From the NCBI GenBank assembly GCA_017417315.1, contig JAFPZK010000035.1, positions 1-55,285 of the forward strand: a DNA stretch of 55,285 nt. Direction: 5' to 3'. The position numbers and the translations under genes are program-made. Shown piece after piece: positions 16,683 through 22,843 of this stretch. Positions within the stretch are counted from its first letter, which is position 1; every line of letters starts with the position of its first letter. A model generated the notes under the pieces. The model was not told the DNA's origin. It did no database searches and saw only the letters and a list, made by a program, of their open reading frames with translations. This DNA is from Bacteroidales bacterium (GTDB lineage: Bacteria > Bacteroidota > Bacteroidia > Bacteroidales > UBA3824).

Positions 16683-16943
16683 ATGCGGGATATTATTTCT
16701 GATATTGGTTATAATGGTCTATACGGAAACAAAATAAACTCGAATTTGTCTATTGAAGATAATATAATTTTGGCATTAAAATCTTATTATAAAAAAGTTT
16801 ATGGTATTGATAAAAATGTACGAATCATAAAAATAAAAGACAAAACAGATTGTTATTCTGTCGTAGTAACAACTGAACATAATGGTTTAATTGCCAAAGA
16901 GAAATTCAGTCTTGACAAATACGATTTGTGGATTATTGATTAG
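16683..16943 (+). CDS. Small hypothetical protein
   Basis: 86 residues, no signal peptide. The sequence has the look of a small alpha/beta cytoplasmic protein (one helix with YYKKVYGI, then alternating strands), not assigned to a family. It starts 15 bp after the preceding secreted protein and ends 19 bp before copy 2 of the direct repeat. A second-immunity or accessory role is only positional guesswork. Confidence 0.5.
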   Translation: MRDIISDIGYNGLYGNKINSNLSIEDNIILALKSYYKKVYGIDKNVRIIKIKDKTDCYSVVVTTEHNGLIAKEKFSLDKYDLWIID

Positions 16944-16962
16944 ACGGTTTGACGGAAAATAT

Positions 16963-17011
16963 AAAAAAATGTAATAAATAGTTCTATTTTTTTGTCGGTA
17001 TAAAAAAATAA
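16963..17011 (+). repeat. 49-bp direct repeat, copy 2
   Basis: Contains the end of a gene (AAATGTAATAAATAG) without the gene, and the -33 box of the cytidylyltransferase promoter. Matches 16100-16148 at 47 of 49 positions. Confidence 0.9.
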
Positions 17012-17021
17012 TCTATATTTA
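16992..17021 (+). promoter_or_regulatory. Promoter of the KdsB-like gene
   Basis: TTG (16992-16994), 19 bp, TATATTTA (17014-17021), 20 bp upstream of the ATG. The -33 box is inside copy 2 of the 49-bp repeat; copy 1 has GGG there. Confidence 0.5.
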
Positions 17022-17041
17022 CGCCAAAAAAATGTTGAAAT

Positions 17042-17818
17042 ATGGAGAATAAGATATTAGGAGTAATACCGGCAAAAATGTCATCGAATAATTTCCCGAA
17101 CAAGCCTATGGCTGAAATTTTGGGTATGCCGATGATAGGACACGTATATAACAGAGTAAAATTGTGTCCTGATTTCACGGACGTTTATGTGGCGACGGCG
17201 GACGAAGAAATCATTGATTACGTAACTTCTATCGGCGGAAAATGCGCCGTGATAGGAGAGAGCCGCATTAGCGCGACCGACAGGGTTGCCGAAGCGGTCA
17301 GAAAAATAGAAGCCGAAAACGGTGTCGTTTATGATTTGGTGGTTTTAATCCAGCCTGACGAGCCGATGATAACACCCGAAATGCTCGGTCGCGCTATCAG
17401 CCCGCTCGTTATGGACAAAAAACTTAAAATGACGACCTTGATGTCGGAAATCACCGATGACAAAATTTTCTTCGACAGAAACGAAATAAAAGTTGTTGTT
17501 GACACGCAAAACAATGCGATGTTTCTCTCGCGCGAACCTATCCCGACCGACAGCCGGGGTATGAAGTTCCCGAGAATGAAACTTGTCGGCATTGACGTTT
17601 TCAGACGCGGCTTTTTGAATGAGTTTAACGTAACGCTTTCAACACCGCTCGAACTCGCCGAAGGTATCGACCTTATCCGTATCATTGAAAACGGCATGAG
17701 AATCAAGATGACGCTTACCGATGAGGTAACGTTTTCGGTTAATCACCCCGAAGAATTGCCGAAAGTGGAAAGCCTTATGAAAGAACAGGAATATTTGTTA
17801 AAGAAATACATGAAGTAA
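17042..17818 (+). CDS. kdsB: KdsB-like CMP-sugar cytidylyltransferase (CMP-Kdo synthetase family)
   Basis: 258 residues, the length of CMP-Kdo synthetase, which activates Kdo with CTP for lipid A core synthesis. Family landmarks are present: N-terminal IPAKxxSxxxPxKP loop, MIGHVYNRV, VYVATADEEI, ATDRVAEA, and LIQPDEPMI. Several are altered relative to typical KdsB: K for R in PAR, NN for the T/S-R pair, QPDEP for QGDEP, and SVNHPEEL where the metal-binding aspartate (VDTPEDL) is expected. It may be a divergent KdsB or a relative using another keto-sugar acid. It is followed 21 bp later by gltX. Confidence 0.8.
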   Translation: MENKILGVIPAKMSSNNFPNKPMAEILGMPMIGHVYNRVKLCPDFTDVYVATADEEIIDYVTSIGGKCAVIGESRISATDRVAEAVRKIEAENGVVYDLVVLIQPDEPMITPEMLGRAISPLVMDKKLKMTTLMSEITDDKIFFDRNEIKVVVDTQNNAMFLSREPIPTDSRGMKFPRMKLVGIDVFRRGFLNEFNVTLSTPLELAEGIDLIRIIENGMRIKMTLTDEVTFSVNHPEELPKVESLMKEQEYLLKKYMK

Positions 17819-17838
17819 CATAACAGAAATAGTTAAAA

Positions 17839-19365
17839 ATGAGAGAAGTAAGAGTAAGATTTGCGCCTTCGCCGACAGGTGCTTTGCATTTGGGCGGCGT
17901 TAGAACTGCGCTTTTTAATTACCTTTTTGCCCGCAAACACGGCGGTAAATTTATTTTAAGAATTGAGGACACCGACCAGACCCGTTTTGTGCCGGGTGCT
18001 GAGGAATACATCATCAAATCCCTCGAATGGATTGGTCTTGACATCGACGAAAGCGACCTCAAAGGCGGCGAATACGGTCCTTACAAACAGAGCAACCGTA
18101 AACACCTTTATACAAAATACGCTTTGGAACTTGTTGAAAAAGGTTTTGCATATTATGCCTTTGACACTCCCGAAGAGTTGGAAGCGATGAGAAAAAAACT
18201 CGAAAGCGAAAAAGCCTCGGTTCAGTCTTACGGACCTAAAACCCGTATGTCAATGAAAAACTCTTTGACTTTCGGCGAGGAGCAGACAAAACTTATGCTT
18301 CAATCGGGTGCGCCTTACGTTATCCGTTTCAAAATGCCCGAAGACGAAAAACTCGTTTTAAAAGACATTATCCGTGGTGAAATTAAGGCTGACACGTCTA
18401 TTCTTGACGACAAAGTGCTTTATAAAAGCGACGGTATGCCGACATATCACTTGGCAAATATTGTTGACGACCATTTGATGAAAATTTCGCACGTAATCCG
18501 AGGCGAAGAATGGTTGCCGTCATTGCCGTTACACTATTTATTATATAGGGCTTTCGGTTGGTTGGACACGATGCCGGAATTTGCACATTTGCCGTTAATC
18601 TTAAAACCTGACGGAAAAGGCAAACTTTCTAAACGCGACGGTGACAGACTTGGTTTCCCTGTTTTTCCGCTTCATTGGGAAGACCCGAAAACCGGCGAAG
18701 TTTCAAAAGGTTACGAAGAGGCGGGCTATTTCCCTGAGGCTTTCTTGAATATGATGGCACTTCTGGGCTGGAATCCCGGAAACACTACTCAGGAGATTTT
18801 CACCAAAGAAGAACTTTGTCAACTTTTCAGCCTTGAAAAAGTCAGCAAGGCGGGTGCAAAATTCGACCCTGAAAAAAATAAATGGTTCAACAAGCAGTAT
18901 TTGGAGAAAAAAACGAACGAAGAACTTGCCGACTATTTCATCGAAGACGCTAAAAAAGACGGCGTTGAAGTTGACAAAAATCGTGCTGCCGAAATTTGCG
19001 GTTTGGTAAAAGACCGTTGTCATTTTTCTCACGATTTGTGGAAAGAAAGCACGTATTTCTTCATCGAACCGACTTCTTACAACGAGGCTAACGTTAAGAA
19101 ATTTTGGAAAGAGGATTCAGGAAAGATTTTGTTGCAGGCTCTTGAAGTGTTGAAAGACGAAACAGATTTTTCAGCGAAGAATTTAGAGGACAAAATTTCG
19201 GCTTGGATTAATCAGAACGGACTTAATTTCGGAAAAGTGCTTAATCCGATGCGCCTTGTTTTAGCCGGTGAATGTAAGGGTCCGCACATTTTTGACATCT
19301 TGGCTCAACTCGGAAAAGAGGAGGTTTCAAAAAGAATTGAAAAAGGTGTTAAAATTTTAGGATAA
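17839..19365 (+). CDS. gltX: Glutamyl-tRNA synthetase
   Basis: 508 residues, class I synthetase. The N-terminal signature is RFAPSPTGALHLGGVRTALFNYL, with the HIGH equivalent HLGG at 17-20. Further motifs are RIEDTDQTRF, GEEWLPSLP and KLSKRDG (KMSKS loop near 262-266). The C-terminal helical anticodon-binding region is complete. It charges tRNA-Glu in the cytoplasm. It probably shares a transcript with the KdsB-like gene before it. The presence of glnS in the same window indicates that this enzyme need not mischarge tRNA-Gln. Confidence 0.97.
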   Translation: MREVRVRFAPSPTGALHLGGVRTALFNYLFARKHGGKFILRIEDTDQTRFVPGAEEYIIKSLEWIGLDIDESDLKGGEYGPYKQSNRKHLYTKYALELVEKGFAYYAFDTPEELEAMRKKLESEKASVQSYGPKTRMSMKNSLTFGEEQTKLMLQSGAPYVIRFKMPEDEKLVLKDIIRGEIKADTSILDDKVLYKSDGMPTYHLANIVDDHLMKISHVIRGEEWLPSLPLHYLLYRAFGWLDTMPEFAHLPLILKPDGKGKLSKRDGDRLGFPVFPLHWEDPKTGEVSKGYEEAGYFPEAFLNMMALLGWNPGNTTQEIFTKEELCQLFSLEKVSKAGAKFDPEKNKWFNKQYLEKKTNEELADYFIEDAKKDGVEVDKNRAAEICGLVKDRCHFSHDLWKESTYFFIEPTSYNEANVKKFWKEDSGKILLQALEVLKDETDFSAKNLEDKISAWINQNGLNFGKVLNPMRLVLAGECKGPHIFDILAQLGKEEVSKRIEKGVKILG

Positions 19366-19407
19366 AATGTTAAAATATTATAAAAAAAACGACCCTTAAA
19401 AAAAGCA

Positions 19408-19423
19408 TTTGCGAGTTCGCAAA
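19408..19423 (+). promoter_or_regulatory. Perfect dyad over a -33 box
   Basis: TTTGCGAGTTCGCAAA: two 7-base arms, TTTGCGA and TCGCAAA, around GT. It overlaps the TTTG -33 element of the promoter at 19432 and is a plausible operator; it could alternatively be a weak terminator of gltX, since an AT-rich stretch follows. Confidence 0.45.
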
Positions 19424-19439
19424 ATTATTATTATTTTTG
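19408..19439 (+). promoter_or_regulatory. Promoter with no clear ORF downstream
   Basis: TTTG (19408-19411), 20 bp, TATTTTTG (19432-19439). The transcript should start near 19446 and reach the terminator at 19590. Confidence 0.6.
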
Positions 19440-19445
19440 CACTCG

Positions 19446-19622
19446 AAATAAGGAATTAAGGAATTTAGATGTTAATTTTTAAGGAGTATTTGTAAGAGTA
19501 TTGATTGATATAGTTGTAAAAGTTTTTAATGTAGTTTTTTTTATAATTGTTGTTTCATTTTATTATTTTAATTAAATTTATTTAATTTCCCGCTCGAAAA
19601 GCAATTTTCGGGCGGTTTTTTT
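19446..19622 (+). ncRNA. Candidate small RNA (promoter to terminator, no convincing ORF)
   Basis: About 175 nt between a good promoter and a strong terminator, in a 398-bp gap between gltX and rplY. The only ATG with a ribosome-binding-like context reads MLIFKEYL and stops. A 25-codon hydrophobic frame with a TTG start lacks a well-spaced ribosome site. The sequence is very AT-rich. Independent small RNAs with their own promoter and terminator are known in Bacteroidales, but I cannot match this one to a named family. Confidence 0.35.
19590..19622 (+). terminator. Rho-independent terminator upstream of rplY
   Basis: CCGCTCGAAAA (19590-19600) pairs with TTTTCGGGCGG (19605-19615, one G-U) and is followed by seven T. 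It isolates rplY from upstream transcription. Confidence 0.88.
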
Positions 19623-19656
19623 ATTTTTAAAATTTTTTTCTCTGAAAAAAAGTGTT

Positions 19657-19664
19657 TAACTTTG
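19657..19664 (+). promoter_or_regulatory. rplY -7 box
   Basis: TAACTTTG fits TAnnTTTG. No clear TTG at -33. It gives a 5' leader of about 90 nt before the rplY ATG. Confidence 0.6.
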
Positions 19665-19670
19665 CACCCG

Positions 19671-19715
19671 AATTTCCACGGTGGGCGGCGTTTTCTGCCC
19701 GTGCGATGGGAAATT
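19671..19715 (+). promoter_or_regulatory. Structured 5' leader of rplY
   Basis: Nested pairing: AATTTCC (19671-19677) with GGAAATT (19709-19715), and inside it CAC-GGGC with GCCC-GTG (19683-19686 with 19697-19700). The stem is the only GC-rich block in an AT-rich leader. Autoregulatory leaders on ribosomal-protein mRNAs are common, so L25 binding is a reasonable guess, not shown. Confidence 0.45.
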
Positions 19716-19763
19716 GAAATTAATTAATTCAATTTTGAGTAACACAAATTTTATTTTAACACA

Positions 19764-20336
19764 ATGAGATCATTTGATTTGAAAGGTACTGAACGTAAAG
19801 AAATCGGTTCTAAGTACGCAAAGCAACTCCGTAAAGAAGGACAAGTTCCTTGTATCGTTTACGGTAACAACAATCAGATTAACTTCACCGTTTCGCAGAA
19901 AGAACTTAAAGGTGCTGTTGTAACTCCTCATGTTTACATCGTTAACCTTAACATCGACGGCAAAGTTATCAAAACCATTATCAAAGACCTTCAATTCCAC
20001 CCTGTTACGGAAGATGTTCTTCACGCAGATTTCTACGCTTTTGCTGACGAACAGGCTATCAGCGTAAAACTTCCCGTTAACCTCGTAGGTCTTGCACCCG
20101 GTGTTAAAGTCGGTGGTAAAATGAAACAATCAGCAAGAAAAGTAACCGTTAAAGGTAAAGCCGCTGATCTTCCTGAAAAAATCGACGTTGACGTTAGCAG
20201 TCTCGAACTCGAACAGTCTATCAAAGTTGCTGATTTGAAATTCGATAATTTCCAAATTACTGATCCTCAGGACGCTTTGATTTGCAGAATCCTTGCTACA
20301 AGGGCTACTGCTGCTGCAAACGCTGACAAAAAATAA
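19764..20336 (+). CDS. rplY: Ribosomal protein bL25, Ctc (long) form
   Basis: 190 residues. The N-terminal L25 domain (about 1-95; RKEIGSKYAKQLRKEGQVPCIVYG) binds 5S rRNA. The C-terminal TL5/CTC domain (about 100-190) has the usual GVKVGGKMKQSARKVTVKGKAADLPEKI pattern. The long form is the general-stress variant seen in many bacteria outside the enterics. It has its own promoter and structured leader. The next gene, pth, starts 13 bp after the stop, the usual ctc-pth pairing. Confidence 0.96.
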   Translation: MRSFDLKGTERKEIGSKYAKQLRKEGQVPCIVYGNNNQINFTVSQKELKGAVVTPHVYIVNLNIDGKVIKTIIKDLQFHPVTEDVLHADFYAFADEQAISVKLPVNLVGLAPGVKVGGKMKQSARKVTVKGKAADLPEKIDVDVSSLELEQSIKVADLKFDNFQITDPQDALICRILATRATAAANADKK

Positions 20337-20349
20337 TAATTAATTTGTT

Positions 20350-20913
20350 ATGAAATATCTTATAGTCGGACTCGGAAACATTGGTGCAGAGTACGAAGAT
20401 ACAAGACATAACATCGGATTTAAAGTACTCGATGCTTTTGCGAAGGCATCGGGTGCTTTTTTTAGTACCGGTCGTTACGCCTCTGTTGCCGAGGTAAAAT
20501 ACCGTGGCAATACTCTTATTTTGATAAAACCGTCAACTTATATGAACCTTAGCGGCAAGGCTGTCGGCTATTGGTCGGCACAGGAAAAAATTCCGGTAGA
20601 AAATATTTTGGTTATAGTTGACGATTTGGCATTGCCGTTTGCGACGATAAGAGTTCGTCAAAGCGGTTCAGAGGGCGGTCATAACGGTCTGAAAAGCATT
20701 ACGGAGATTTTAGGCACTCAAAATTATGCCCGTTTGCGGTTTGGTATCGGCAACGATTTTCAAAAAGGCAGACAAGCGGATTACGTTTTAGGAAAATGGT
20801 CTTTTGAGGAGTTGAAACGGATTCAGGAGCGTACTGAGGTAACAACTCAGGCTATTTATAGTTTCGTAATTGACGGCATTCAGCGTACGATGAACACTTT
20901 TAACGGTAAATAA
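20350..20913 (+). CDS. pth: Peptidyl-tRNA hydrolase
   Basis: 187 residues, standard length. It releases peptides from stalled peptidyl-tRNA. Visible active-site elements: N10 in VGLGNIG, catalytic H20 in DTRHNIGF, the asparagine of STYMNLSG near 68 and the aspartate of VDDLALP near 93; also the family motif GGHNGLKSI. It lies in a tight run rplY-pth-S4 protein, with 5 bp to the next gene. Confidence 0.97.
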   Translation: MKYLIVGLGNIGAEYEDTRHNIGFKVLDAFAKASGAFFSTGRYASVAEVKYRGNTLILIKPSTYMNLSGKAVGYWSAQEKIPVENILVIVDDLALPFATIRVRQSGSEGGHNGLKSITEILGTQNYARLRFGIGNDFQKGRQADYVLGKWSFEELKRIQERTEVTTQAIYSFVIDGIQRTMNTFNGK

Positions 20914-20918
20914 AAAAT

Positions 20919-21314
20919 ATGCGGATAGACAAATTTTTGTTTTGTGTACGTCTTTTCAAGACCCGTTCTTTGGCATCTGATGCGTGTGCTAAGGGCAGGA
21001 TTCTTGTTAACGGTGCGCCCGTAAAACCTTCGCGTGAGGTAAAACCCGGCGACGAGGTTTCGGTAAAGTCGAATCCCGTTTATAGGAAATACCTGATTCT
21101 CAATCTTTTGAACGGCAGGGTAGGGGCGGCAAAAGTTCCCGAATATATGAAAGAAACTACACCCGAAGACGACCTTTTCAAATTGAAAATGATGAAAGAC
21201 ATTTCTTCTTTGTCTTTCGGAATCCGCGACCGAGGGACGGGACGTCCTACTAAAAAAGACCGTCGGGACATCGACCGTTTTTATGAAGAAGGAGATGAGG
21301 ACGATGATGAATAG
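20919..21314 (+). CDS. S4-domain RNA-binding protein, Hsp15 type
   Basis: 131 residues. The N-terminal S4 domain (about 1-60) reads MRIDKFLFCVRLFKTRSLASDAC with KGRILVNG, as in heat-shock protein 15 (HslR), which binds 50S subunits carrying stranded nascent chains. The C-terminal tail is longer than in E. coli Hsp15 and ends in an acidic run (EEGDEDDDE). Its position after pth fits a role in rescue of stalled ribosomes. Its 3' end overlaps the next gene by about 11 bp. Confidence 0.88.
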   Translation: MRIDKFLFCVRLFKTRSLASDACAKGRILVNGAPVKPSREVKPGDEVSVKSNPVYRKYLILNLLNGRVGAAKVPEYMKETTPEDDLFKLKMMKDISSLSFGIRDRGTGRPTKKDRRDIDRFYEEGDEDDDE

Positions 21315-22764
21315 ATGTTTTTTTTTGATATTGTCGGTAATATTCTTGTTTTCGTGTCAACCAATTGTAAACCAAACTGTTAAAGTTGACGCTGAGCCTA
21401 ATCTTTGGCCTGATTACAGCGGCGTTACAATTCCTAAAAACATTGCGCCCCTTAATTTTTCCACGGTTGCTTTTGACAGTTTGGAGGCTGTCAGCGCAAA
21501 AGTTATTGCGCCGGATAATTCTGAATATACTTTTTCCGGCAAAAATTTTATCGCCTTTGATGAGGATAAATGGAGAGAAATTCTTCAAAAATCAGTAAAC
21601 GGCGAATTTCAAGTTTTTTTCTCGGAGGTTAAAAATTCCACTGAATTTGTTTACAAACCTTTTGTTATAAAAGTTGCTGACAGCGAAATTGATAATTATT
21701 TGTCATACAGACTTATAACACCCGGTTATAAGATTTATAGCCGTATGGGGCTTTATTGCAGAAACTTAACTAATTTCTCTCAGACCACAGTTGTTGACAA
21801 CCGGCTTCTTAACGCTAATTGTATTAATTGTCATTCTTTTTGTAAAGGCGACCCTGATTTGTCGCAGTTTCATATCAGGGGCGAATTAGGCGGTACGGTC
21901 TTAAAAAAAGGCGATACGCTTACCGTTTGCAGAGCCGTTACTGACAAGTTCAAACTTAATTGTGTTTATCCGTATTGGCATCCGTCGGGACGTTATATTG
22001 CTTATTCTCAGAATAATACGGTTCAGGCGTTTCATTGCGGCGACCCTAACAGAGTGGAGGTTTACGATATGGAATCGCGGGTTGTGGTCTACGACAGAGA
22101 AAAAAACAAACTTCTTACTTGTCAAGCACTTGATGAGGAAAAAACTTTTATGACCGAGCCGTCTTTTTCGCCGGACGGAAAGTTTTTGTATTTTACCACT
22201 GCAAAGGCTTTGGATATGGCAAAGCACACAAAAGAAGCGCGTTATGATATTTGCAGAATTTCTTTTGATGGTCAGCGCGGCAGTTTCGGCTTGGTGGATA
22301 CCCTTGTAAAAACATCTTCGGATACTATGACGGCTGCTTTTCCGAGACCTTCATACGACGGAAAATTTTTGCTGTATACAAAGTTTAATTACGGACAGTT
22401 TGCGATTTGGCACCGTGAGGCTGATTTGTGGATTTTAGACCTTGAAAAAAATATTACATTCCCTTTGGAAAAGGCTAACAGTCAAGACGTTGAAAGTTAT
22501 CATTCGTGGTCTCAGAACTCTGAGTGGATAGTTTTTGAATCAAGGCGTGATGACGGATTTTTCACGCGCATTTACATCGCGCACATCAACTCTGACGGTA
22601 AGGCAGACAAGGCTTTTCTGTTGCCTCAAAGAAGTCCTGATGACAATCGTAAACTTATGTATAGTTATAACGTGCCTGAATTGTCGGTTTCGGAATTTAA
22701 GGTTGACAAGTCCGTCTTGGAAAAAAAAGTAAAGAGCGGAGAAAAATTACAATTTGAATATTAA
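21304..22764 (+). CDS. Lipoprotein with CXXCH motif and PD40/TolB-like propeller repeats
   Basis: 486 residues from ATG 21304, chosen because an AGGAG (21290-21294) lies 9 bp upstream; ATG 21283 is also in frame. A lipoprotein signal ends in LFSC. Residues near 175 hold NCINCHSF, a CXXCH c-type haem-attachment motif. Several WD40-like PD40/TolB blades follow (YWHPSGRYIAYSQ, SFSPDGKFLYFTT, PSYDGKFLLYT, WSQNSEWIVFES). It should be an outer- or inner-membrane-anchored periplasmic protein, possibly binding one haem. Function unknown; no other cytochrome genes are nearby. Confidence 0.75.
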   Translation: MMNRCFFLILSVIFLFSCQPIVNQTVKVDAEPNLWPDYSGVTIPKNIAPLNFSTVAFDSLEAVSAKVIAPDNSEYTFSGKNFIAFDEDKWREILQKSVNGEFQVFFSEVKNSTEFVYKPFVIKVADSEIDNYLSYRLITPGYKIYSRMGLYCRNLTNFSQTTVVDNRLLNANCINCHSFCKGDPDLSQFHIRGELGGTVLKKGDTLTVCRAVTDKFKLNCVYPYWHPSGRYIAYSQNNTVQAFHCGDPNRVEVYDMESRVVVYDREKNKLLTCQALDEEKTFMTEPSFSPDGKFLYFTTAKALDMAKHTKEARYDICRISFDGQRGSFGLVDTLVKTSSDTMTAAFPRPSYDGKFLLYTKFNYGQFAIWHREADLWILDLEKNITFPLEKANSQDVESYHSWSQNSEWIVFESRRDDGFFTRIYIAHINSDGKADKAFLLPQRSPDDNRKLMYSYNVPELSVSEFKVDKSVLEKKVKSGEKLQFEY

Positions 22765-22770
22765 AAAAAA

Positions 22771-22802
22771 TTTTGCAGACCGAAAAAAAGTTTGTATTTT
22801 AG
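22771..22802 (+). promoter_or_regulatory. Promoter of the repeat-domain membrane operon
   Basis: TTTTG (22771-22775), 19 bp, TATTTTAG (22795-22802) then CGG. Same TAnnTTAGCGG variant and spacing as the promoter at 2206-2237. Confidence 0.5.
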
Positions 22803-22843
22803 CGGATTGAAAAATATTCAGAAACCAAACTTTATTATTGAAA

